This document shows positions 12,601 to 24,562 of a stretch of DNA of 64,000 nucleotides, one piece after another. Position 1 is the first letter of the stretch, and each line of letters starts with the position of its first letter. The translations under genes and the position numbers were made by a program. The DNA lies in NCBI GenBank assembly GCA_016165875.1, contig JABBOT010000002.1:13920605-13984604 (forward strand). Reading direction: 5' to 3'. A model generated the notes under the pieces. It did no database searches. It was not told the DNA's origin and was given only the letters and a program-made list of their open reading frames with translations. The DNA is from Acanthopleura granulata. Its lineage: Eukaryota > Mollusca > Polyplacophora > Chitonida > Chitonidae.

Positions 12601-14457
12601 CAGACCTTCCCACGTACGACCAGCATGAGCTGGTCTTGACCGCATTGGTGGGAGGCTTCGTGTCATTGTGCTGCGATAGCTCGCTAACCGACTGAGCCAC
12701 GGAGGCCCCCACAAGTGTATTTATAGGTAACTTTGTGCCAGACGAGATGAATATAGAAATGTTGGGATTTATTGCACTTTTGAGCTAATCATTGAAGCCA
12801 CTGTTAATATTGGTTATGGTAGGAAGGCATGGAGAAGAAGTATTGGGTGGAGGACATATCTGGCACTGTCCCAGCACTGCTGAAATGGTGGGACGGGGTA
12901 GCAGCCATCTTGGACGTGACGAATCCGTATGCAAGGTATGTCACGCATTAGCGCTGAATTTCACTTCACTTCCTACAGCGTGTGTTAATTATACTCGTGC
13001 CTAGATTCTGATCTCAGGGCATTCGCTTTGGTTTTTGGAAAGACACATTATGGTGATGTGACTGAAGTAATGGCACTAAAGATGTTGACGTCTAAAACAA
13101 ACAAAACAAACTTTTCAGCGACGGTTGACATGTAAGGACTTTAGAGTACTGTGTCCGCCGTAAAAAAGCTGGCCCAAAAATACCTATGATCGGTGTGGGT
13201 TCCTGCCGCCAAGGAAAAAGCTTGCGTGATGAGTTAAATATTTGGGTAATTGTATTGGTACAAATGCAGTACCAATTTCTGACATTAGTGTTGTACAATA
13301 TGTAAGTGTAATGGACAGGTTTTCGCATTTAATGGGAGCTGCACTTCAATGGGACCACCTGCTGCAATACACTCAGCACGATTAGTGAAATAGATTGGAC
13401 GACCCATAATGCAGAAACTCAAAGGGCATACATACATACATACGCGCACACACACGCACACATACACACGGTCGCATACATACAAGCACACAGTCATACA
13501 TGCGTACTCTCTCACACACATACATACAAAGATTTTCCTTTAGAGACGTACGATTGTCGGTTATTTTCTGTTAGCCCCTAGCATGACGTTGTTAGCTGAA
13601 CTTTTCCAATCACCACTGGCTGTAATCTCTCTGTCATGCTGTTCCTTGACAGGCGATGGTTTACTGATCGCTTGAAGACCTTCAAAGGCGTCTATCACAT
13701 AGACTCTTTTAAATTCGACGCTGGCTCGTCTGTACTTCTTCCATCAGCGTACAAATTGTACAAGCCACTTAACAACACAGCCTTCTTCACCACCAAGTTT
13801 GTGGACATGTGTGCCGAGTTCGGTAGAATGGTAGAGGTGCGCGTGGGCTACCGAAATCAGCATCAACCCATTTTTTTCCGCCTTCAAGACATGGACTCTA
13901 AATGGGGTTACGATAACGGATTGAAAAGTCTCATTCCCAGAGTGCTGTACTTCGGTTTAGTCGGCTATCCGTTCATCTTACCCGACATGATAGGTGGAAA
14001 TGCCTACCAGGATCATCCGGACAGAGAGCTTTTCATTCGCTGGATGCAGGTTTCCGCGTTTTTACCGTCGTGGCAATTTTCGATCACGCCCGGCGAGTAT
14101 GACAACGCTACTGTACAGATCGCCAAGAACTTGATGAGTCTCAGAGAGACATTTCTCAAACCTTACATCCTGAAATATGCCAAGGAGGCAGTGGAGACGG
14201 GCATGCCGATTGTACGACCACTGTGGTGGAGTTCACCCAGAGACTCCACTGCCCAAACCATTGACTCTCAGTTTTTATTGGGAGCTGACATATTGGTGGC
14301 GCCTGTACTTGATAAAGGAGTTACTTCCCGAGACGTGTTCATCCCAGCCGGTAGGTGGTATGACGAGAACAAGAAAGTGATCGAAGGGTCCAAGTGGCTC
14401 CATGACTACTCTGTTCCACTCAATCGAATAGCCTATTTTGTCCGAGAAGAAAGCTAA
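9480..14457 (+). CDS. MYORG-like family GH31 glycosidase, four exons, complete
   Basis: Exons 9,480-9,667, 10,587-11,499, 12,823-12,935 and 13,653-14,457 join in frame to give 672 residues (human MYORG is about 714). Every intron is GT/AG, and the codons split at junctions 1 and 3 read Ser63 and Arg405. The first ATG lies after an upstream in-frame TTG and gives a short basic tail then a membrane segment at about residues 15-37, as expected for a type II protein facing the ER/Golgi lumen. GH31 landmarks are SFKFDAG with the presumed nucleophile Asp427, and DMDSKW with the presumed acid/base Asp484 in a D-x-x-S-x-W pattern. GYPFILPDMIGGNAY and PIVRPLWW are close to MYORG, as is WSTWAKYHV with IEIDDKYSSSYG in exon 2. 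MYORG is an ER glycosidase reported to act on alpha-galactosides; substrate here is inferred. No frame breaks. Confidence 0.93.
9668..10586 (+). other. Intron 1 of the GH31 gene
   Basis: Begins GTCAGT and ends TTACAG. It is AT-rich, with no recognisable repeat beyond a small hairpin near 10,045-10,075. Confidence 0.7.
10587..11499 (+). CDS. GH31 gene exon 2
   Basis: Encodes residues 63-367. It holds the N-terminal beta-sandwich part (HAHWYGGAQVSNQRWPIE is MYORG-like) and the start of the barrel. The exon ends in ...SPIFM at ATG|GTTTGT, in phase 0. The open frame continues by chance to 11,730, but that extension does not match the family, while exon 3 does. Confidence 0.88.
11726..12174. mobile_element. 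Foldback MITE in intron 2 of the GH31 gene
   Basis: The ends are inverted copies: GGTGAGTGAAAAGA on the left and TCTTTTCACTCACC on the right. Pairing resumes internally, for example TATGGTGGGTTTTATG at about 11,837 against CATAAACCCACCACA at about 12,058. It is about 450 bp with no coding frame. A clear target-site duplication is not visible; only AT flanks both ends. Confidence 0.65.
12463..12711 (-). mobile_element. Full-length tRNA-derived SINE family A in intron 2
   Basis: On the minus strand it begins with a tRNA-like head (GGCCTCCGTGGCTCAGTCGG) and ends in an AAATAAAT-type tail at 12,463. It is bounded by exact 12-bp target-site duplications CAAGTGTATTTA at 12,451-12,462 and 12,712-12,723. 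Other family A copies are listed below. Confidence 0.9.
12823..12935 (+). CDS. GH31 gene exon 3
   Basis: A short exon between ATGGTAG|GAAGGC and GCAAG|GTATGTC. It encodes residues 368-404, including YWVEDISGTVPALLKWWDG and LDVTNP, the family's link between the barrel strand and the nucleophile strand. It is phase 0 in and phase 2 out. Confidence 0.9.
12936..13652 (+). other. Intron 3 of the GH31 gene
   Basis: Begins GTATGT and ends CTTGACAG. It contains a CA/TACA microsatellite at 13,420-13,530 and no other recognisable element. Confidence 0.7.
13420..13530. repeat. CA / TACA microsatellite
   Basis: Interrupted runs of CATA and CACA units inside intron 3. Confidence 0.8.
13653..14457 (+). 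CDS. GH31 gene exon 4 (catalytic and C-terminal)
   Basis: Encodes residues 405-672. It holds both catalytic aspartates (427 and 484), the GYPFILPD motif and the C-terminal beta domain (LLGADILVAPVLDKG, FIPAGRWYD, IAYFVRE). It ends in TAA at 14,455-14,457. Confidence 0.93.
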
Positions 14458-14710
14458 ATAATCTTCATTATAACACTGTTTAATGGCAAACGACGTGCAT
14501 GACTGACTATGTAGTCCCAAGCTCTTTGTTTGTAGAACGATATGTAGTAGGTTTTTTGTCTTTTTCTTGAATGCTATCTTCTCAAGGTAAAACAAGCGTT
14601 TGTCACATTGTTGTGTTTTGTCTGTTTCCCTTCACAAACCCAGGCACATTTATGTAATAGCCAGTTGATCTTAGGGGAATCCCCGAGTACAGCCTCGCTT
14701 TGAGTTACAC

Positions 14711-15345
14711 TCTGAAAGCGATTATGGCGTGTTTTGTTTCAAACGCATCTCGGTGATTTCTGATATATTTGCAGGTATGTTTCCACTCAGAATGTATTTC
14801 AGTGTATACGTAGCTGCAGAAATGCTTTGGGGAGTAAATGATGTCGTGATTTAGTCAGGATGTCAAACGTAAGTAGATTTATGCAACATTCAATGCATCC
14901 ACGAACTGGTAGTGTTGTCATGGTGACGAGAGCACATGAAATCATCTTGTGAACTGTGTAATTTTTTTTAATGTTTTGAACTCTTTAAACTTTTATTAGA
15001 TGTTATTCTCAAATATACATGCCGTCTGGTGATTTAAGTTAGACTGTAGCGACGAATTATACAGCAGAAATCAGTAAACAATGCGGTACAGCTTCACTGC
15101 TGCTGATGTACTGGTAGCCGATCGGTCACTCCGTTAGTGTGGAAACATGTCGTTGTTCACATAACACCTTGGGCCGATCAGCTGCTATTGTTATAGAATG
15201 TAAATGTACAAGTATGAGAGCCTGTTGTAGCCTACCATCGTACAGAATAAAATAAGGTTTTTAATGGTATACCCTGAAAGCGATTATGGCATGTTTTGTT
15301 TCAAACGCATCTGATTTCTGGTGATTTCTGTTACATTTACAGTTG
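14711..15345 (+). repeat. Direct repeat pair in the 3' flank
   Basis: A block of about 60 bp at 14,711-14,775 (CTGAAAGCGATTATGG, then TTTCAAACGCATCT) recurs at 15,283-15,345, each time followed by TGATTTCTG and a short pyrimidine-poor stretch. Confidence 0.7.
15246..15251 (+). terminator. Candidate polyadenylation signal AATAAA for the GH31 gene
   Basis: An AATAAA hexamer about 790 bp downstream of the stop. Others may exist; no transcript evidence is available here. Confidence 0.3.
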
Positions 15346-16104
15346 CAGATCCTGGAACCCACTACCCCGTTACATTTGTTTCTTGTTTCCTGATCTTTCT
15401 TTGTAAGCATCTTTGTACACACTAACTGAGAATAACTTCATGTAGTTTTACCTTGAGATAGACATAAGTGACGGGCAAGTAGATTCTTATCTTGCATAAA
15501 TAAACCTATCTTCTAGATTTGAATTGTTCAAAGTAGACCATGAAATCTGTGGTGTAAAACCTTATTTTTATCATTTTTTTACATGACTTACGCGAAACTG
15601 ACAAGTGGCCGGATAATACCGCTAACATGTGAAAGTTTGCCAACTATCACAATGTCGTCGCTGTTCTGGATTTACTCTCTGTGCTCTTGTCCTTTACATT
15701 GAAGTCTTTATGGCGCAGTTGTCTGCCTACCCCTGGCGTTGGTAACAAAGACTTGTGAGAAACCAGTTCATGTAAAAAGTGCACACGACACTATATTATA
15801 TGTCTCTAGATTTATCAATTATTGATAACTCATAAAGATTGCAGTTGTTTCTTGGGTTCTGTGTACAGGTGTGTAATGAAAATTACGACTTATTGTTACA
15901 GGTGATTTGTCTTTTTTGGAGAATCTCAGAATGCATGACCGGAATACTTTCTTTCAGGGGTTCATAGTTGAATACAGTCGATTGGTCACTGTATCGAAAC
16001 CTTAACTGAGGTAAACTGACAATATGCCGAATGTTCCTATTGTTGTCTCTCTAGTTTTACTCCTTATGTTGTGGTATTATGTATTGTGTCCCTTTATTAG
16101 CCAC

Positions 16105-16356
16105 ATGGGGGCCTCCGTGGCCAAGGGGGTTAGCGCGCCGGCGCGGCGTTATTACCCCCGTGTCTTTCACCAAAATCAAGTTCAGCTCATGCTGGCTTCC
16201 TCTTCGGCCATACGTGGGAAGGTCTGCCAGGAACCTGCAAATGGTCGTGGGTTCTCCCCGGACTCTGCCCGATTTCCTCCCACCATAATGCTGGTCGTCG
16301 TCGTATGAGTGAAATATTCTCGAGTACGGCGTAAAACTCTAATGAAATAAATAAAT
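16105..16356 (+). mobile_element. SINE family A, full length
   Basis: Starts with GGCCTCCGTGGCCAAGGG, runs through GTGGGAAGGTCTGCCAGG and CACCATAATGCTGG, and ends with an AAATAAATAAAT tail. Flanked by 9-bp duplications ATTAGCCAC at 16,096-16,104 and 16,357-16,365. Confidence 0.85.
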
Positions 16357-16928
16357 ATTAGCCACGATTCTGGGTACTCTGCGTCCCCAAAGCTTGTGGG
16401 CGGGATGTCGGGCGAGGCGAGACTTAACGCCCAGTGGAGTCAGTGGAGGCCTCTAAACCTTTGCTAAACCCTGAATCTATTCTGGGGTTGAATCCGTACC
16501 CTGTGTGCCAGCTGTTGAGAGATGAGCTCAAGAAGCTATGATGTACACCGAAACGTGAAGACTGCCATATAATAGGGAGACAACCGTAAACTTCATTGCG
16601 AATTACCTTCTGTCCTGTTTACCTCCCTCGGATGTGAATCCCTTCGGCTACATACATGTGCGATAACACACTACGCTTAGATTGGTTTATTTTTTAAAAT
16701 TTATTTGACTGTTGTTTAACGCTATATTGGTAAACCATGTTAAACATTGCAAAGATTACTAAGTTCCGAACAACAAGAGAGAAAGCGGTTATTGTTGCTG
16801 AGCAAAACACTCCAGTCATTTGCGTGAAATGCATGTAGCCCTGGAGAAGGTCTGTTGTGAACCCCCGGCACTGTGGTTTCTTCTATCTATAAGACTGACA
16901 GTATCCATGTGGGTGAAAAATATTTGCG

Positions 16929-17070
16929 CGTGAAATAAATAAATAAATAATTAAATAAATAAATAATTCCATTGTATTTTTACGCCGCTCTCAAACTATT
17001 TGACTTATAGGACGGTAGCCAGCATTATGGTGGGAGGGGAAACCTCGCAGGTACATAATAGAGGTTGCTG
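16929..17070 (-). mobile_element. SINE family A, 5'-truncated
   Basis: An AAATAAATAAAT tail followed, on the opposite strand, by the family's 3' body (ACGCCGCTCTCAAACTATTT, then CCAGCATTATGGTGGGAGG). The head is missing. Confidence 0.65.
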
Positions 17071-17533
17071 TTTAGGCGGATGGGAGAGTCAGTGCATGAA
17101 CTATTTATCAATGAAAATTAAAAACATCCTGACATAAGGACTTAGAGAAAGAGTGCAAAACGTAAATGTAGACCACGAGGTTAAAAATCGAAGTATAAGT
17201 CTCACTGGCGACATGGAGTGAAATAAGCGAGAACAACAGTCTAAAATGGGCTCCAATTTTATGACTTTTAAAAGAAAAGGCAACAAAAATATGACCAGAC
17301 TTATTTCAGAGGAGGATTCCATACGGACATAGGTAATTTTTTTCATGACTTGCCTGGTAACTATATAAATCAGCTTTTAATCTGAAATTCTTACGAAGCC
17401 ATGAGATGGGCCATTTTAGAGTAAGAGGAAACACGACGTCGCGACATTCATACCCTACGCTCTTCAGTATTAGAGGCGAGACACTCCTTTGTCGTGCGAA
17501 GCCCAGTTCTCCTTATTACAACCAAAAACAACG

Positions 17534-17612
17534 CTTTGTGGCCTCCTGGTATTGACCTTGGGGAATAACCCGAGACCTATTCTGCTACCACTTTCTCGTT
17601 GAAAATGGCTTT
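17534..17612 (-). repeat. Dispersed repeat family E, copy 1
   Basis: Reverse complement of the block at 29,229-29,310. Shared segments are TGTGGCCTCCTGGT, GGGAATAACC, AGACCTATT, CTACCACTTT and GAAAATGGC. Confidence 0.6.
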
Positions 17613-18084
17613 GAAGTATGTCAGAATTGGGTGGTAGAAACATCTAGCCGTTGATTGGTTAAATTTAGAAAGGTTCCCCGTTCCATTTTCTCCACGTGAG
17701 CATGTTTGCTTACTCTGAGCTGCGATATCTCAGTTATCCTACGTCACAAAATAAAATGTGACACTTTTTGAACTTTAAATGGGATTGTTTGTCGGAACAT
17801 ATATACATTTTGTCTGGTGTTGCCTTTTCTGTTAAAGCCTTCATCGTGGTGTTTCTTATGTAACCCGATACCGTCCAACCAAGCAACATTTGCCTAGACA
17901 GATCCCCATGCGTCCAAAAATGTTTTGGTTATATATTTGTTTTTTTTTTTAGGTCAGAATGATTAAGTCTTCTCAAACAATGTGTTTAATGGTTCTGATG
18001 TTTTAAATCACAGGTTTCAGCATTTGTATTTGTAACATTCGTGATGGGAGGAAACCTGACATAACCAGGGAAAGATCACCGCGT

Positions 18085-18270
18085 TTGTGGTTTTCTAGTT
18101 CCTGTGGATCTGAACTGCCATTACATGCCCGCTATTTATATCCTGAAGGATGCGCGCAAGAACTCTGGACATACTACACGACTTTGCAGTTACAGCCCCT
18201 GTTTCACCGTGCTGTCAACGTTATGAGTGGAAGAGCTTCGGAGCTACCAGGAGGTAGGCCTACACTCTGA
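18085..18270 (+). other. Short conserved open frame, unit 1 copy
   Basis: An open frame of 61 codons whose central part (residues like PLHARYLYPEGCAQELW) is shared with 42,109-42,290. Upstream the frames differ between the two copies. I do not recognise the product, and it may be a repeat fragment. A SINE family A scrap (GGTGGGAGGAAACC-like) lies just upstream in both copies. Confidence 0.2.
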
Positions 18271-19468
18271 AACTGGATCTACTTCAGTAAATCGATGGCA
18301 AATTTTGACCGATACTGACAACCTCCGAAATGCCCTCATAGGACAGACAGGCAGATGTTATATTACTGGCGAACCATTCATGGTAAGAATCCACGCCAAG
18401 GCAATACAACATGGATAACAGTTCATGGCAAAACACACAAACACAAGTATGCTTAAAAAAATTAACAGTTCAGGACCGAAGACACAAAGTAGGCTGGACG
18501 AAAAGGGTAATTCTGGTCATGCAACAGAACAGAACAAAACATTATTCAACAAAGTAGCATTTCGTACAAAAAAATACAGTTCATGACAAAAACATACAAA
18601 CACAAACAGACTAAAGCCAGAAACATGCAGAGAGGAATTCTGATCAAGCAAAGGCAATAACAAAAAAAGAAATCAGAATCTATGGCAACTGACAATTTAG
18701 AGTGCTTGGAACGCTTTTTGCACGTTTCTTACCGGCTTGAGCGCAGATTCCATACACGGTCTGCACACCTCTGCACAAACGAAATCATGAAAATGGTTAG
18801 TTCCTTAGGTTGTAAACTTGCTGCATTTAAACAAAAATGTTCAACACTTTCTTCAACAAGACAGCTTTGACAAAGGCTCGAATCACGTAATGATTAAACC
18901 CATGCAGATATGAATTTAATCGGATATGGTCTGTTTGTAATCTATAAAACATAACTTCGGCTGTACGTGATGGGAATGTTAGCAAATGAGAGGAAACTAT
19001 GAAATAGAATAACATTCCCTTTCAACAGGCTTCCCACTGACTCGGCCACAGAAAAAATAATGCGTGACATCATGTCACCAAGAATGTCTCATGATGTAAT
19101 ACTAATATTTCGGGTGACATTGGTGTAAGCAGGAGCTTGTTTTCCTTAGAAATCTGCCAATTCATTCCCAGCTGTAGCTGAATGCCTCAGGATTCAACCA
19201 AGACTGGTGTTAACTCCTTTACAATGTTACACTGTACACATGTTTAAAACTTCTAAATCATGGATAAGGATACGTTTCAGCTGAAGTTTCTTATGGCTTT
19301 TAAAGAACTTAAAGATCCGTAAAAATAACAACATTATTCGGATTAAAATGCAGCACAAAATACCGGGATGTTAAAATAGTCAGATGTTCAGCAGCAAATA
19401 TTGAACAAAAATCGGATAACCCGAATACTTAATGTTTGGGATACAAAATGCTGCCCCACTTTGCTACT

Positions 19469-22400
19469 CTATGGACATTTGGATGCATCAGTGTAAATAT
19501 TCAAAGAGTCTCCGAAATTTTCGCATACGTAGGTCATTGCAAAGGATTTCATGACATTTATAGGATCAGAACCTAGTGCCAAGGTGGAAAGTAAGGGACG
19601 AAAGCTTTTTGAAGGCAACTGAAGATCCAACAGCCACTCATTACAGATCACTTGTAAAACATTAGGAGTGGTCTTAAGCGTCCCGGTACAAATCCTGAGC
19701 TAAGGACAGTGAACAGCATCCAATTTGCATTTAGGAGAAAAGCAAGCAGAGTCAAAAACTTCACAAGAACAGTCTAAACGCGATCTTATCAACGCTATAT
19801 AAAAGATTATAAGGCAGGATTTATCTGCCCCCAAGATTTCCCAGATATAACCCACATAAGGTTAAGGACCTTAAGACATTTTGTGACAACAATTTCAATA
19901 TGTTTTGACCATGTAAGCCTCTCGTCAAATACAACGCTGGTGGAATGATGTATAAACACTAATTGCATTGTTCCCTAAGAGCAGTAGTACCAGTAACTCT
20001 ACCCGCCTTCTGGTAAACGAGACTGCTTCGGACTTTCGCTGGAGACAAACGAAATCCCCCCAGTTGCTCCATCTTGTAATTTCATCCAAAGCCTGCTGTA
20101 TATCTCTGCTATGCTTGTATTCTTAGCACTGAATCCAATAGATTTATCGTCAGCAAAAAGGGAGCAATTTACGCTCGAGAAAACTCTGTATCAATGCGAA
20201 CCTGCATTGCACGCCAGGGGGGAGAGTCCGTCACCCACCCAAGCACCCTACCTCCAATGCCAAACCCTTCATGTTAACCATCAGTCCACCCTCCACAACA
20301 TACATTCGATATAAAGACTATCATGTTACATTCTTTATTTACATGTGACCTCCTAATCATTGTTTAAAGAGAAACAACATGGTCTGAAGCACTTCTACCT
20401 TTCCTAAAACCACTCTGAAAGATAGAATAGACTTATTTATAATAGACGTATTTATTCAGAAACCATTCGAGTCTTTCACTTAATCATATTTCCCATGATG
20501 TTACAAAGCGTTGATGGTGAGAGCAATCGGCGTGTATGATGAATACAGAGATGGAACTTTACCAGGCTTTGGCACTTGGATGACAACAGCTTTTTTCCAT
20601 GAAACTGGAATTTTCATATTTGATCATAAGATGTTAAAAAACAAAAGTAACACATTTAGACTATTTCCGGGGAGGTGTTTAACCACAGAGTAACTAACCA
20701 CATCTTCCCCATGGGAAGTCCTTTGTACCACTAAATGCCTGCTTAAGCTGCATCAGGGAAAACTCTTCTTTAATGGGCATAACGTCAAATATGTTATTAA
20801 CACTTTGTCTCACTTCTACTTGTTTCTTATGGGTAATAAACCCCTATATAGTTATTTGTCTAGTAAAATTACTAGATCTGGAGAAAAATGAGAAACTATC
20901 AGCTAGCACATTACACTTATCTACATTCGTAACGTGTAAAACACCATCTGCCACAATACTTGGCACACACACACATTTCTTCTTCCCGTTTATGGCTCTT
21001 GCTCGCTACCATACATCCTTAATGGGTGTGTCACGATTTATGTTGGAACAGAGTTTGCGCCTGTACTCCTTCTGTGCCCTTATAATAATCCTCTGAGCCG
21101 GAGCTTTAGTCCTTTTGAACACAATGATAGTGTAAGGGCACCACTATCGGAGAGAAAAATGGATGAACAAATGGCTTGGTCAACTCTCAGACAGCGATAG
21201 ACCTTACACGAGATCCATCAAAGTAACACGAAGACGTTTGAATAAGTTCAATACATATATCTGAACAAAACAGACAAATAGTACAACTGACAATAATATA
21301 CCAAAACAATATGAACAATTACAAATATATATATAGTTTCTTACCGGTGTTAACGTCCCAAATTCGGATGGACTATTCCGGCTTCCAATGGCAAGTTATT
21401 CCACGTAAATATAGAATCCACAATCCTTCGGAATTCTCGAACTGAAGGAAGCAAGGCGCAAGTTTCCTGGGCAGACGGATTGACAACAGCGTCCGTAATG
21501 CCGAGCTGGCGATGTATGTTTCACTCCTCGGAAATATACACAGTCACTTTCAGGGTAAACTGGGACGAAATGTACGTAATCGCACTAAAGAGACGTTGAG
21601 CGAAGCCAGCTGCAAACGAACGTATCACACCCAACAGCAAGTGGCTAGACGCAAGCTCACAAAGTGCTACATACCGAAACATGGAGTACAAAATGACAAA
21701 ACTGTCGAAAGGCGTGTAAGCCAATCTCCAAAATCCCACAAAATCCTGCTGAGTAGACAAGAGCAAATATGACTCGAATGGACACAAACAAAACGACATC
21801 TCTCAGAGTGGACATATCAAAATGGCTGCGACCTTCACAACTTTGTCGCTCATATTTATAGCCTAGCGTGAAGAAGATTCTGGATGGTCCGTGCGTAAAC
21901 ATGTTTACAATATGGGTACATCTTTCCAGAATGTACGCTTCCTGCACATTGACACGAAACCTATAAACAGAAGCCTCCGCAACAGGCGACTGAATTCCAG
22001 TGCAGGCTAGCCGGTTAGCGTTAAAACAAATAAAAAGCTATAATACAATATTTTAAAGACGGTGTTCGTAACAATATCATTGTACAACATTGTGTGATGT
22101 GCTCTATTTTTAGCTTTCTTCCCTTCTTTGATAGATTGTGAACATTCCTCTGTCCACCATGGAACAGGTACCTTTCCTGGAAGGTTACCAAGTGTTTTTG
22201 AAACAGTCTCACTAGCTGTTGCATTTAAAGCAGTAATAATGTTGTTTGAAAAAGTACAATTCACAAGTTTTGCTATACTTGGCCCAGTCTGCTGTTGTCA
22301 ACCTCCGCCTCAGCATGAGGTTGAAAACCAAAAGATACCGATACTAGATAATGGTCACTAATGAGAGTAATAATCTACTGACCATGTGCATGCAGAACCT

Positions 22401-22990
22401 AGTGTTTTGGACGATAAAGTGAAATCAATTGCTGAATGTTTCCCTGAACATGCATCTAAGCGAGTCCCAGAACCACCATTCAATACCACCACTTCATTAC
22501 TTTGGATGACCTCATACAAAATTCCACCTTTTGTGTCAGTACCTGTGCTACCCAACACAGCGTGGTGTGCACTGAAGTCACCACAAATAATAGCAATGAT
22601 CCAGTAAGGTCTTAAAATCATTGTAGTGTAGTTTCTTACATGGGTTATATAAGTTTACAGCATTCACCAATCTGTTACTGTCCTTGGATATCTGGAAAAA
22701 CTGGCACTAAATAACTTTAAATGAGGGTAACTTTACTTCAATAAATGAGAGGCCACTCGTGGTAAACGTAACAAGCCCACCTCTGTTCCCATGCAACCTG
22801 TCTTTTCTAATATCCAGGGAAACTAAAATGATACACAGGCTTAAAAAATGTTTCCTGTAAACAAATTATGTCTGGTTTTGGATCAAGATTATAAAGGAAG
22901 AATTTAAGCTCTTGCCCATGGGCATACCGGAAACTGATGTTTTGCTGCAAGATGTTGATGGACATTATGGTAGGTAGACAATACAAGATT
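19469..22990 (-). pseudogene. LINE ORF2 remnants: endonuclease, reverse transcriptase, RNase H
   Basis: Endonuclease: the ICLQETFF segment near 22,840 and the GDFSAHHAVLGS segment near 22,580. Linker: PVPWWTEECSQ near 22,160. Reverse transcriptase: LFADDK, the catalytic FADD box, at about 20,147-20,158. RNase H start: LNIYTDASK near 19,490. Each piece is recognisable, but they sit in different frames with stops between them. No protein could be made. Confidence 0.8.
21131..22073 (-). mobile_element. Probable solo LTR inside the LINE
   Basis: On the minus strand this starts TGTTACGAACACC and ends GGTGCCCTTACA, giving TGT...ACA termini, with a TATA-like GCTATAAATATGAGC near 21,850-21,865. LINE ORF2 coding sequence resumes on both sides (PWWTEECSQ before, FKRTKAPAQR after), so it is an insertion. 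The 5-bp flanks do not match well, so the exact ends are uncertain. It carries no gene. Confidence 0.45.
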
Positions 22991-23239
22991 CCCCAAAAAT
23001 ATACATAATGGAGCTTATCCATTATTTATGCGTAAAGTTTCTCTGCTGCATTTGCCCCACAATTCCTTAATATCAACCGCAGAACTGCCAAGATGACGCT
23101 CTGTATATTCAGCAATATGGTCAATTACTTCTTTTTTCACTTTTGACACATTGATATAATGAAACAGTATCTCCGTAAACAGAGTAACAACATTTATTAC
23201 TGTAGACGAACTGCACATTTCAGTCTGAACAGCAGCCTC

Positions 23240-24030
23240 AGGATCAGTTTGGGCACTTGCTTTTATTAGGATATTTACCTGAAGATACCTCTATGGGGTG
23301 TGATCTACACTGGCAACTCCATGTGTTGACATGCTCTACGCCACTTGGGATATCAAAATTGAATTCATCAAAACCACGATCCTGTGAAAAATTCATGAGC
23401 TCACATTCCCGGACTCTCACACTTTTGAGTGCTTCAGCGGACAGTTTTTCCGTAAATCTATTAAACTCGGCTTTGTTCGCTTCTTTAACTTTTTGCCAAA
23501 CTGTGAAGCGGGCCACAGTTTACACACTTAGGGGTATTTTTATTAGGACAATCTTTGTACTCCTGCCTTCCAAGGCATTCGGAAGCTACATGATTAAATC
23601 GTTGGCAACGGAAGCATCGAATAACTGAGGGAATATATTGTTTAACCTGGAATAGTTCAAAACCCAAGGCCACCTCATCAGGGATATTAACATCATAAAA
23701 ATACATGATGTGGGGATTTTCTCTCTGCCTTTCGTCATACGTTCAACTTTTACACACTTAAAAGTTTTCACTGTCCCCCGAAAGTTCATTCTCAGTAACC
23801 TACTCCCCAGTACCATATATTACACCACTAGACAAAGCTGTTGTTTGAACCCTGCACACAACATCTCGCCCGATTATAGAATCTACCTTTAGGAATTTCT
23901 TCACTTGATGCTGACTGTTACATGTGATGAGTAAGTCTCGAGACTTCAGCTTCTTCACAACTTTCACAACACCCACTGCTTGCTGAAGTGCAGTACCAAA
24001 CTTAACTGGGCTTAAGCTGCCTTCGGGGGT
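23240..24030 (-). pseudogene. LINE ORF1 (gag-like) remnant with CCHC zinc knuckles
   Basis: RCFRCQRFNHVASEC (a C-x2-C-x4-H-x4-C knuckle) at about 23,575-23,620 is followed by CPNKNTPKCVNCG. Farther upstream, a segment at about 23,880-23,980 has gag-like KKLKSRDLLITC-type residues. This is the nucleic-acid-binding ORF1 protein of I/Jockey-type LINEs, broken by frameshifts. Confidence 0.75.
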
Positions 24031-24225
24031 AGGGGCGGGGGTGGTGCCTACCCACTGCAGACATAACTACATTAAACGGTTTCCCCTGGTAAACTTTTAC
24101 ATTCGTTTTCTTCTGTACTGAAGAAGGCTTGTCACGAGAGACAGACCAGGGACGACCGTTTAACTCTCCAGGTTCGGATCGGTGTTGCTTTGAGACTTAT
24201 GATACAGGCACCCCCTAAGGAACAA

Positions 24226-24562
24226 AACAACAAGTTAACAACAACAACAACAACAACAGGTCACTGCAAAGTAAACTCAAATATCAAACAAAATAGTTTA
24301 ACCGAGCCAAAATTCCCTGAACAGTAAAACAGAGAAAATTAACGCACCAATCACCACGCAACAAATGCACTATGCAAGTCATCAATATATCACATTACTC
24401 GCAAAACCCACGAAATTTTGGGAGCAGAGAAAAATCATGTCCAACCTGAGTGGAGAAGGAGGGTACCACCCCTCCCCTCCGTCCACCTATAGAACTGTCC
24501 GCTTCTCTTCCAGACACCCAAAACACACTGTAGGCCTAGGCCTGATGAAGACGGGGTCATCA
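24226..24562. other. Patch unique to unit 1
   Basis: Lies between the LINE 5' end and the point where the units re-align (AGACACAGATGTGT at about 24,563 and 48,085). It begins with an AAC trinucleotide run (24,231-24,257). It has no counterpart in unit 2, which carries a different patch at 47,221-48,084. Confidence 0.6.

Larger units (their letters stand above)
14458..18023. other. 3' flank of the GH31 gene and repeat-bearing intergenic DNA
   Basis: Begins with the presumed 3' untranslated region. It contains a direct repeat, candidate polyadenylation signals and SINE copies listed separately. I see no further gene. Confidence 0.5.
18900..24225 (-). mobile_element. Decayed I/Nimb-like LINE, unit 1 copy
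   Basis: Reading right to left: gag-like ORF1 remnants, an AP endonuclease domain, reverse transcriptase, then the start of RNase H. This is the order of I-clade non-LTR retrotransposons. Many stops and frameshifts show it is dead. An inserted LTR-like element (21,131-22,073) splits ORF2 between endonuclease and reverse transcriptase. Shared flanks in unit 2 show the LINE was present before the duplication. The ends are approximate. Confidence 0.85.

Noticed and set aside
12650..12711. tRNA gene on the minus strand
   Set aside because: The tRNA-like head is attached to a SINE body and tail with target-site duplications. The same holds for 42,960-43,030 and 31,430-31,487.
18900..24225. An active LINE
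   Set aside because: Every domain is interrupted by stops or frameshifts in both units.
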